The notes below the pieces were generated by a model, which made no database searches, was not told where the DNA came from, and was given only the letters and a program-made list of their open reading frames with translations. 26,440 bases of DNA, from the NCBI GenBank assembly GCA_934515035.1, contig CAKSXP010000001.1, positions 1 through 26,440 on the forward strand, read 5' to 3'. Origin of the DNA: an uncultured Oscillospiraceae bacterium. Lineage in GTDB: Bacteria; Bacillota; Clostridia; Oscillospirales; Oscillospiraceae. Within the stretch, counting starts at the first letter, position 1, and the number at the start of each line of letters is the position of its first letter. The translations under genes were made by a program, and so were the position numbers. Shown piece by piece: positions 1-6,127 of this stretch.

Positions 1-111
1 TGCGTATCCTGCGGCCAGTGCGCAAGAAAATGCCCGCAGAGCATCGACATCCCCGGAGTTATGGAAAAATTCAATTCCGCGCTCGAGGCGCTGCCCAGGC
101 CGGAACGGTAA
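1..111 (+). CDS. C-terminal fragment of a ferredoxin-domain aldo/keto reductase-like protein
   Basis: Only the last 36 codons lie in the window, in frame 1, ending at TAA 109-111. They carry one 4Fe-4S signature, CVSCGQCARKCPQ followed by SIDIP. The CxxCxxCxxxCPQ-x-IxIP pattern near a C-terminus is typical of the predicted aldo/keto reductases of the COG1453 type, which have a short ferredoxin module after the TIM barrel. The barrel itself would be left of the window, so catalytic activity and substrate cannot be judged. The gene ends just before a strong terminator at 120-161. Another Fe-S oxidoreductase ending in a single cluster is possible. Confidence 0.6.
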   Translation, partial: CVSCGQCARKCPQSIDIPGVMEKFNSALEALPRPER

Positions 112-119
112 ATGCATAA

Positions 120-161
120 GCGCGGCCGGGAAGAACTTCCCGGCCGCGCATAATATTTTTT
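120..161 (+). terminator. Rho-independent terminator after the aldo/keto reductase-like gene
   Basis: A perfect 13-bp GC-rich stem (120-132 pairs with 137-149) with a 4-nt loop GAAC is followed by ATAAT and a T-run at 155-161. It sits 8 nt after the stop of the plus-strand gene. On the minus strand the hairpin lies just beyond the thioesterase gene but has only a poor T-tract, so it probably serves mainly the plus strand. Confidence 0.9.
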
Positions 162-583
162 TACGCTCCCGTCCGCATCATGTCCACCGTGCAGTCGGCA
201 AGGAGCCTGTCCGCGTCGTCGTGCACCGTGACACGGATGACCGCCATGTGCCGCCCGCGCCGGACGATATCCGCACGGGCGCGGACCGCACCGTGACCGG
301 TGTTGCGCAGAAAATTGATATATGCGCTCTGCGTCACATAATCGTTTCCGTCACAGCGCGCGGCAACGCCCGCCACGCAGTCGGCAAGGCCATAGATCAG
401 TCCTCCGTGGACCGCGCCGTGCAGGTTCATCGACTCGGGCATCAGTTCAACGCCGGCCTCCGCGTAATAGTCGCCGTTTTCATCCTTTCCGATATCCGTG
501 ATCCGGATATGATTGTAGGCCATGAACGGGTTGTTCTCGGCATAAACGTCCACATCGCCGATCGGCGGGAACACAAGGCTCAT
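161..583 (-). CDS. PaaI-type hotdog-fold thioesterase
   Basis: A 140-residue protein of normal length for a single-domain hotdog acyl-CoA thioesterase. The PaaI/YbgC-like core N53-LHG-AVHGG-LIYGLAD (about residues 53-68) holds the conserved Asn, the HGG turn and the Asp of this fold. Such enzymes hydrolyse acyl- or aryl-CoA thioesters in the cytoplasm; the acyl group cannot be read here. I chose the ATG at 583 because an AGGAGG lies 7 nt upstream; a start at 640 would add 19 unconserved residues inside the neighbouring gene. The start overlaps the stop of the DUF1275 gene by 4 nt (ATGA), so the two are translationally coupled. Family call is strong, substrate unknown. Confidence 0.88.
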   Translation of the reverse strand: MSLVFPPIGDVDVYAENNPFMAYNHIRITDIGKDENGDYYAEAGVELMPESMNLHGAVHGGLIYGLADCVAGVAARCDGNDYVTQSAYINFLRNTGHGAVRARADIVRRGRHMAVIRVTVHDDADRLLADCTVDMMRTGA

Positions 584-1263
584 TTCTTTTCCTCCTCGCG
601 AATAAACATGATAAGAAAACTGACCGTCAGAAGCGCGCACGAGACCCAGATGCCGTGTACGGCAAGCTTTTCCGTCAAAAGCGCGCCGAGCCCGGCGCCG
701 ACGGCGAAAAGGCCGATGACGCCGAAATAGACAAGCGCCTTATTCAGCGCCTCGCGTTCGTGCGTGTGGAAATAAGCGCAGAGCGCCTCGGTCCCGCTGC
801 GCATATTGCCGATGCACATCGTGCTGGCATAGACGTGTCCGCGCACCTTCCGGAAGGTCTGCACCTGCATGGCGCAGACAAAGGACACGGCGGCGTTGGC
901 GGCGGTGTTGTATTCCTGCGGCAGAAAGCCGACGATGAAAAGCAGCACGATCTCCGCCAGAATGATGAGCTGACGCCAGTGTATCCTTTCCCTGTTCTTG
1001 AAGCGGCGGTGGACGCACTCGGCGGCAAATATTCCGAGCAGGAATGCAAGCATCGGCACAAGATAGCTCCGGCTGCGCTCCCAGTCGCCCTCAAACAGAT
1101 AGGTGCTGAAAAGCACGATATTGCCCGTCTGCGCGTTGGCAAACACCTTGCCGCGGCAAAGATATGTATAAGCGTCCTGCAAACCGCCGGACAGAATGAT
1201 GAACGCCGCCGTCAGCATGGATTCCGACATCTGCCCGCGCAGCTTTCTTCCGGTCACAGCCAT
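580..1263 (-). CDS. DUF1275 (YoaK-like) membrane protein
   Basis: A 227-residue hydrophobic protein with about six predicted membrane segments. The family signature GGLQDAYTYLCRGKVFANAQ (about 26-45), followed by TGNIVLFS, is typical of DUF1275. A second conserved stretch, near 'CAMQVQTFRKVRG', 'YASTMCIGNMRSG', also fits. The biochemical role of DUF1275 proteins is not established; they are integral membrane proteins sometimes proposed as transporters. The start at 1263 has AGGGGG 7 nt upstream, whereas the in-frame start at 1317 would lie inside the promoter spacer. It is the first gene of a two-gene unit with the thioesterase, driven by the promoter at 1300-1328. Confidence 0.85.
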   Translation of the reverse strand: MAVTGRKLRGQMSESMLTAAFIILSGGLQDAYTYLCRGKVFANAQTGNIVLFSTYLFEGDWERSRSYLVPMLAFLLGIFAAECVHRRFKNRERIHWRQLIILAEIVLLFIVGFLPQEYNTAANAAVSFVCAMQVQTFRKVRGHVYASTMCIGNMRSGTEALCAYFHTHEREALNKALVYFGVIGLFAVGAGLGALLTEKLAVHGIWVSCALLTVSFLIMFIREEEKK

Positions 1264-1299
1264 ATACAAGCCCCCTGAATAGCCTTTTTGCAGTCTCAC

Positions 1300-1328
1300 A
1301 TAATACACGCGGCACACCGGTTTGTCAA
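1300..1328 (-). promoter_or_regulatory. Sigma-A-type promoter for the DUF1275-thioesterase unit
   Basis: On the minus strand, TTGACA (1328-1323) is followed after exactly 17 nt by TATTAT (1305-1300). The -35 is perfect and the -10 is 5 of 6. The expected start of transcription is near 1293, giving a short leader before the AGGGGG site and ATG at 1263. The -35 box and most of the spacer lie inside a long inverted repeat (1308-1341). Confidence 0.8.
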
Positions 1329-1341
1329 CCGGTGCGCCGCG
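1308..1341. repeat. 15-bp inverted repeat overlapping the DUF1275 promoter
   Basis: 1308-1322 and 1327-1341 form a 15-bp dyad with one mismatch around a 4-nt centre (TGTC). It begins 37 nt downstream of the FrdA-like gene stop and spans the -35 and spacer of the next promoter. No T-run follows on the minus strand, which argues against a simple terminator there; TTGTTATTT follows on the plus strand, where no gene reads in. It could be a repressor operator, a weak terminator of the flavoprotein gene, or both. Confidence 0.6.
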
Positions 1342-1378
1342 TTGTTATTTACACGTCTCTGAGCTCCGCGGGCTCATG

Positions 1379-2929
1379 TCACACCACGAAATCGTCGGAC
1401 TCGATATAGTCCCAGGCTTCCATCGCGGCGATGCGGCCGGAGTTGAGCGCCCAGCTCATCGTGGAGCCCGGATGATAGAAGCAGTATTCTCCCGCGAAAA
1501 CGTTGGCAGCGTCGGTGCCGCAGGCGTAAAGGCCGGGGATAGGCTCGTCCTTCGTGTCGAGCGCCTGCATGTTGTGGTTGACCTTGATGCCGCCGAGAGA
1601 GCCATAGCCGGAGGGGAAGTGGCGCGCAACATAGAACTTGTCTCCCGCTATCGGGCGCAGCCACTTTGACGGCTTGAGGAACTTTGCGTCATAGCCTCCG
1701 GCATAGGAGTTATACTCGTCGATCGTCTCTTTCAGCTTCTTATAGGGCACGCCGATTATCTCCGCGACCTGCTCAAGGCTGTCGCACTCGTAGAAGTTCT
1801 GTTCCTCCGCCTCGCTGCTGTTCTCATCGCGGTAGGAAACGCCGTTGCCCGCGCCGAAAACGGAGCTTTCAACGTCGCCCTGAGCGCCGGAGAAATATGC
1901 CGCCTTCTCGCTCTCCCAGTTTGTCATATCCTTGACATTGTGGTGATAGGTGATATAGTCAAGGCCGTGCTCCTTGAAATACTCGATGCCCTCGCTGCCG
2001 ATGATGGTATAGGCGCGGTGGCCGGTCTGCTGGAGGATGGCGTTGCCGGTATAGGTCGTGTTGTTGAGTATCTGCTCGTTGATGATGCGCTCGCCGTGCG
2101 GGTTCACCATGATGCAGGAGGGCTGGCGCATGACCTCGGAAAGGGTCTTGAAAACGTCCGTCGTGCCGGGGGTGTTATAGATGACCTCCATGTTCAGCGG
2201 CATCTTTGCTCCGCCGATCTCCCAGACCATCTTCATTCCGTCGCCGTCCATGCCCGGTATGCGGAAGGTGAACATATCCTTGCCCCACTCGAAGCCGAGC
2301 TCGTCCTTTATCATCTGGACGTTGTTGCCGATGCCGCCGGTGCCGACGATCACGGCGTCCGCGAGGCACTCTATCTCCTCGCCGTTTTCGTCGCACGCCA
2401 TAACGCCGAGCACCTGTCCCTTGTCGCCGGTGAGTATCTTTTTCACGGGGGTGTTGAAATGGAACTCAACGCCCAGTTCAGTTGCGTAGTCGGTCATGAG
2501 CTTGACCATGCGGCTTGCCTGGCGCTCCGCGGGCTTGGTCGCGCCGGGGATCTTGACCATGTGCTGGGTGCAGCGGCTGTCCTGGAAGTACTTATATACG
2601 CCGAGAAACTCAACGCCGAAATTCTCGACCCACTCGACCGTGTCGGCGGACATGTTGAACCAGCGGCGGACGGTCTGGGCGTCGGCCTTCCAGTGTGTGT
2701 ATTCCATGAAGAACCGGAACGCGTCGTCCTTCGTATATGTGTCCATCTGGTCGCGCTGATACTTGGACTCGACGGCAAAGAACGCCATACCCATGTTGGC
2801 GGCGCCGCCGGTCGTGGCGCTTTTTTCAAAAACGATAACTTTTGCGCCCTTTTCGGCTGCCTGCGTCGCGGCTGTGAGTCCGGAAAGGCCGGCCGCTACA
2901 ACGACAATGTCGGCTTCTAGGTGTTTCAT
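1379..2929 (-). CDS. FrdA-like FAD-dependent oxidoreductase (FAD_binding_2 family), substrate unknown
   Basis: A 516-residue soluble flavoprotein of the fumarate reductase/succinate dehydrogenase flavoprotein superfamily. The N-terminal dinucleotide fold reads VVVAAGLSGLTAA (about 9-21), with Ala in place of the first Gly of GxGxxG, then E35 for the FAD ribose and 'TTGGAANMG'. A substrate-domain arginine motif 'NPHGERIINEQ' and the C-terminal flavin motif 'GLYACGTDAANVFAGE', 'STMSWALNSGRIAA' complete the fold. There is no signal peptide, heme domain or FMN-binding domain, so electrons must come from a partner or free flavin. I do not see the HPT-like histidine motif of true fumarate reductases, so the substrate is probably something else. 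ATG at 2929 has GGAGG about 10 nt upstream. It stands alone between a terminator (2980-3009) and the dyad at 1308-1341. Confidence 0.85.
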   Translation of the reverse strand: MKHLEADIVVVAAGLSGLTAATQAAEKGAKVIVFEKSATTGGAANMGMAFFAVESKYQRDQMDTYTKDDAFRFFMEYTHWKADAQTVRRWFNMSADTVEWVENFGVEFLGVYKYFQDSRCTQHMVKIPGATKPAERQASRMVKLMTDYATELGVEFHFNTPVKKILTGDKGQVLGVMACDENGEEIECLADAVIVGTGGIGNNVQMIKDELGFEWGKDMFTFRIPGMDGDGMKMVWEIGGAKMPLNMEVIYNTPGTTDVFKTLSEVMRQPSCIMVNPHGERIINEQILNNTTYTGNAILQQTGHRAYTIIGSEGIEYFKEHGLDYITYHHNVKDMTNWESEKAAYFSGAQGDVESSVFGAGNGVSYRDENSSEAEEQNFYECDSLEQVAEIIGVPYKKLKETIDEYNSYAGGYDAKFLKPSKWLRPIAGDKFYVARHFPSGYGSLGGIKVNHNMQALDTKDEPIPGLYACGTDAANVFAGEYCFYHPGSTMSWALNSGRIAAMEAWDYIESDDFVV

Positions 2930-2979
2930 TGCGGTTTTCCTCCTGTTAGATATATCATTTTTATTATTCCCGTAAAAAG

Positions 2980-3009
2980 AAAAAAGCCCTGTAAAAACAG
3001 GGCTTTTTT
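2980..3009 (-). terminator. Bidirectional-looking terminator after the NuoF-fragment gene
   Basis: AAAAAAGCCCTGT (2980-2992) pairs perfectly with 2997-3009 around AAAA. Read on the minus strand it ends in T6-C-T5, a textbook intrinsic terminator closing the 3099-5868 operon. The plus strand also has T6, but no plus-strand gene reads into it. Confidence 0.92.
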
Positions 3010-3098
3010 GCTCGTTTTTTGCGTATTGTCCATGCCCCGAGGCCGAACGATACGGATTCTTTTGTATGTATTCAGATTATCAGACGCCGGGCGCTTTG

Positions 3099-3728
3099 TC
3101 AACCCCTGCGGCGGCGGCGCCCGCCCTCCGCGGAGAAGGAACCGACCGCCACCGGCTCCTCGGGAGAGCGGGGCTTCACGGCGCCGTATTTCTTCAGCGC
3201 ACCGTTCGGGCAGACGGCGAGAAATTCAGCGTTTTTGAGTGCGGAATCATCCTTGACGACGCTGATAAGTCCCTCTCCGCCGGCGATCGCGCCGGCCGGC
3301 GCGGCCTTTATGCAGTCGCCGCAGCCCTTGCAGGCAGAGGGATCGACATACACATTATAATAACACACGAGAGCCGAGCAGCGCTTTCTGCGGCAGTGCG
3401 CATCCCACTCGTCGCTGTAATGATCGAGGCTGTAAAGCAGGTTTTTCGCCGCTTTGGCGGCCAGCGCGCAGCCCCTGGAGTTTGATATGACCGTTGCAAG
3501 GTCGCGCAGAAGCTCGATATCCTCGCTTGTCCCGCGGCCGCGGGTGAGATCGGTAAGGATGGCCTGAAGCTGGGTCATTCCGTCGCGGCACATGACGCTC
3601 TTGCCGCAGTTTTCCGCGCGGGCAAGGTCGATGCATTTCTTCGCCCAGTCAACGGGGCAGACGCCCTCCGGCAGGACGGAGATCTCATCGGCGGAAGGTA
3701 TAAGCTGGACATTATGTTCGCAGTTCAT
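3099..3728 (-). CDS. NuoF C-terminal-like Fe-S protein with degenerate ferredoxin domain
   Basis: A 209-residue protein with no FMN/NADH-binding fold. Residues about 30-122 match the Fe-S end of NuoF/HydB (NADH_4Fe-4S domain): CGKSVMCRDG at 41-50 and 'SNSRGCALA' with C87. In the family the first motif is CxxCxxC; here the middle Cys is S44. A ferredoxin-like part follows, CKGCGDCIKAAP (C133, C136, C139, with A143 where the fourth Cys is expected) and later 'AVCPNGALK' (C173). These four cysteines can build exactly one 4Fe-4S cluster. The tail is Arg-rich (GGRRRRRG). ATG at 3728 has GGAGG 8 nt upstream, overlapping the end of the 708-residue oxidoreductase gene (13-nt gap). It is probably an electron-transfer subunit of that enzyme. 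Confidence 0.75.
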   Translation of the reverse strand: MNCEHNVQLIPSADEISVLPEGVCPVDWAKKCIDLARAENCGKSVMCRDGMTQLQAILTDLTRGRGTSEDIELLRDLATVISNSRGCALAAKAAKNLLYSLDHYSDEWDAHCRRKRCSALVCYYNVYVDPSACKGCGDCIKAAPAGAIAGGEGLISVVKDDSALKNAEFLAVCPNGALKKYGAVKPRSPEEPVAVGSFSAEGGRRRRRG

Positions 3729-3741
3729 TCACTTTTCCTCC

Positions 3742-5868
3742 TTACTTAACGGCATATTCGGTCCACATGCGGACCTTTGTTATATCCTTGCGCAGGTCGC
3801 ATTGCAGGCAGCGTCCCGCTTCACACTCGGCCTGAGCGCAGGTCAGTCCGTCGGATATCGGCAGGAAGTTGTCGCGGCGCTCGGCGGCGGGCTTGACAGC
3901 CATTTCCTCGCGTCTCTGCGCGGCGAAGCCCTCGATCCTTCCGATCGCGGGGTCGCGGCGGCGCTCGACGATCGTCTCGTCGATATCGCCGCTGCCGCCG
4001 AGGTACTTGTCCATGAGGGAAGCGGCCTCGCGTCCGCCGGCAATCGCGTCGATGACGAACTTTGTCCCGGTTATGACGTCTCCGGCGGCGAAAACGCCCT
4101 CGACCGAGGTCGTATACTCGCTCTTGCCGGTCCTGGGATCTATCGGATAGCCGAAGCGGTTGAGCTCCAGTCCGAAAGCGTCGGTCAGGCCCGTGACCTG
4201 TCCGGCGGCGAAAACGATGCTGTCGCAGGGGATGACATAGGTGCTGTCGGGAACTGCCTCCTCGACCAGCGCGCGGGTCTCGGGGTGGAAGTAAAACGAG
4301 CTTATCTTATGCACCTGAAGGCCGGTGACCTGCTCCTCGGTGCCGAGTATCGCCTCGTTGGAGTGGCTGTCGAAGAGGTTCACGCCGTCCTCAAGACCGA
4401 GGTCGCGCTCGTCCGGGCTTGCCTGGGAGGCGTCCTTTTCAAGGCAGACGACGTTCACGGTCTTGCCCATGCGGATGAGCGTACACGCAACGTCAAACGC
4501 GACGTTGCCGCCGCCGATAACGTTAACGGTCTGCCCAAGGTCTATCGGCAGGCCGAGACGGTTTGCCTGAAGAATGTCAAGCGCGGAATAGACCTGTTTG
4601 AAGTTTGCGCCGGGCAGATAGCCGAGCTTTTTGCCGACGCTGGTGCCGATGGCGACGAGGACCGCGTCGTAATCCTTTTTGAGCTCGGCGGCGTTTCCGA
4701 TCTTCGTGTCGCAGACGACCCTGACGCCGCTCTCCTTTATGACCTCGATCTCGGCGAGGACGTCCTTTGTGGGGATGCGGTATTCGGGCATACCGGAGGT
4801 CATATGTCCTCCGGGGATCTTCTTGGCCTCGAAAACGGTAACGTCGTGACCGGCCTTGTTGAGATAGAACGCAGCCGTCATGCCGCAGGCTCCGCCGCCG
4901 ATAACGGCGACCTTTTTGCCGGTGCGGGGCTTTGCCGCAAGGTATTTTTCCTTCCAGCGATGAGTTTCATCGTGCTCGACAGCATAGCGCTTGAGGTTGC
5001 GGATGGAGATGGGGTCGTTGAGTCCCTTGCGCTTGCATCCGGTCTCGCAGCGGTTGTTGCAGACATAGCCCAGCGCGTGGGGGAAGGGCACCTTTTCGCG
5101 GATTATGCCGACGGCGGAATCGCAGTCGCCCTCGCGGATGGCGCGGATATACGCGGGAATGTCGATGTGCGCGGGACACTCGGCCTGGCAGGGCACGAGC
5201 GCCTGCTCGCGCGGGAGGTCCGTTCTGAAAATGCCCTCGACGTCCTGGAGCGCGCCCGTCGGGCACACCTCTACGCAGGCGCCGCAGAAGCGGCATCCTG
5301 CCTCGCCCAGGGGCATGTCGTCCCGAGTTCCGATATAGGTCTCGCCCCCGAGCTTGTTGTACTGAAGGACTCCGACCTTGCGCATCTCATCGCAGGCGCG
5401 CACGCAGCGGCCGCACTGGATGCAGCGCTCCATCTCGCGGACGATGAGCGGGTTATTTGTATTAATGTTGTTTGCTTCGCGGTGGATGCTGCGCATACGG
5501 GCATGGACGGTCCCGAGATACTGCATCATCGCCTGAAGCTCGCACTTGAGATACATCTTGCAGCCCGTGCAGTCATGGGGGTGACCGGCCAGCATGAGCT
5601 CCATGGCAACGCTCCTCTCGTGAGAGAGCTTCTCGCTTTTGGAGGTGACCTTCATGCCGTCCTCCGCGGGAGTCTCGCAGGCGCAGACAGAGCCCTCGAC
5701 GCCTTCGATATTAACAACGCAGAGATTGCAGTTGCCCTGCACCGGCAGATCCGGGTGGGTACAGAGATGCGGGATATAGTAATCGGCGGCAAGCGCAGCC
5801 TCCAGCACGGTCTGTCCCTTTTCCGCTTCGATCGCTCTGCCGTCGATATAGAGAGTTATCTTTTCCAT
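3742..5868 (-). CDS. Fusion of NuoG-like Fe-S domains with GltD-like FAD/NAD(P)H oxidoreductase
   Basis: A 708-residue soluble multi-cluster flavoenzyme. In order: 2Fe-2S ferredoxin (C36, C47, C50, C62 or C64); NuoG/HydA-type His-Cys 4Fe-4S motif (HPHDCTGCKMYLKCELQ, 96-112); two 4Fe-4S clusters (C149/152/155/159 and C192/195/198/202); a GltD/dihydropyrimidine-dehydrogenase-type Fe-S helical domain (C227, C231, C270, C274, C278); an FAD Rossmann motif VIGGGACGMTAA (from 322); an NAD(P)H motif NVIGGGNVAFDV (from 449); and a FAD-closing motif 'GVFAAGDVITG'. A last Cys group lies at 677-690. This layout resembles NADPH-linked subunits of soluble electron-transfer and formate-dehydrogenase-type complexes. 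ATG at 5868 is set by AAGGAG about 10 nt upstream and by the ferredoxin domain beginning at once. The partner protein at 3099 follows directly. The final acceptor is unknown. Confidence 0.88.
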   Translation of the reverse strand: MEKITLYIDGRAIEAEKGQTVLEAALAADYYIPHLCTHPDLPVQGNCNLCVVNIEGVEGSVCACETPAEDGMKVTSKSEKLSHERSVAMELMLAGHPHDCTGCKMYLKCELQAMMQYLGTVHARMRSIHREANNINTNNPLIVREMERCIQCGRCVRACDEMRKVGVLQYNKLGGETYIGTRDDMPLGEAGCRFCGACVEVCPTGALQDVEGIFRTDLPREQALVPCQAECPAHIDIPAYIRAIREGDCDSAVGIIREKVPFPHALGYVCNNRCETGCKRKGLNDPISIRNLKRYAVEHDETHRWKEKYLAAKPRTGKKVAVIGGGACGMTAAFYLNKAGHDVTVFEAKKIPGGHMTSGMPEYRIPTKDVLAEIEVIKESGVRVVCDTKIGNAAELKKDYDAVLVAIGTSVGKKLGYLPGANFKQVYSALDILQANRLGLPIDLGQTVNVIGGGNVAFDVACTLIRMGKTVNVVCLEKDASQASPDERDLGLEDGVNLFDSHSNEAILGTEEQVTGLQVHKISSFYFHPETRALVEEAVPDSTYVIPCDSIVFAAGQVTGLTDAFGLELNRFGYPIDPRTGKSEYTTSVEGVFAAGDVITGTKFVIDAIAGGREAASLMDKYLGGSGDIDETIVERRRDPAIGRIEGFAAQRREEMAVKPAAERRDNFLPISDGLTCAQAECEAGRCLQCDLRKDITKVRMWTEYAVK

Positions 5869-5917
5869 ATGAATACAACTCCTTGCAGTATTGTGTATCG
5901 GGAGAAATATATTGTTC

Positions 5918-5926
5918 ATTTTATCA
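5918..5926 (-). promoter_or_regulatory. Possible extended -10 promoter for the 708-residue oxidoreductase operon
   Basis: The minus strand reads TGATAAAAT, an extended -10 (TGn plus TAAAAT), about 50 nt upstream of the ATG at 5868. There is no good -35 at the usual distance. The surrounding 5869-6127 gap also has AT-rich stretches, so this is only the best candidate. Confidence 0.35.
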
Positions 5927-6062
5927 TATACCGGCCCGGAATGATAGCTATTTTTTATATTTATACCCGCCAAAACCCGCGAAAACAGGACAATATTGCC
6001 ACAATTCCGTGTCAAAGGCTTGACGATCTCTCCGCGCGCCGGTCCCCGGCATCGTCCCGTTA

Positions 6063-6103
6063 TTGACAAGCCGGGCGGGACGTAGTAAGCTTTTTCTGAT
6101 AAT
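6063..6103 (+). promoter_or_regulatory. Possible feo promoter and Fur-like half-site
   Basis: TTGACA at 6063-6068 is a perfect -35, but the -10 at a 17-nt spacing is only TAAGCT (6086-6091). TGATAAT at 6097-6103 equals one arm of the Fur-box consensus; the other arm is not there. Iron control of feo genes is usual, but the sequence supports it weakly. Confidence 0.3.
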
Positions 6104-6127
6104 CAAGGCTAAAGGTGGTTCAGGGAT

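Noticed and set aside
3592..6066. An 824-codon open frame on the plus strand, opposite the oxidoreductase genes
   Set aside because: It is the complement of a GC-rich gene with clear domains on the minus strand. The translation is Ala/Asp/Val-rich with no motif and no ribosome binding site.
6097..6111. Full Fur box upstream of feoB
   Set aside because: Only one arm (TGATAAT) matches; the second arm is unlike the consensus.
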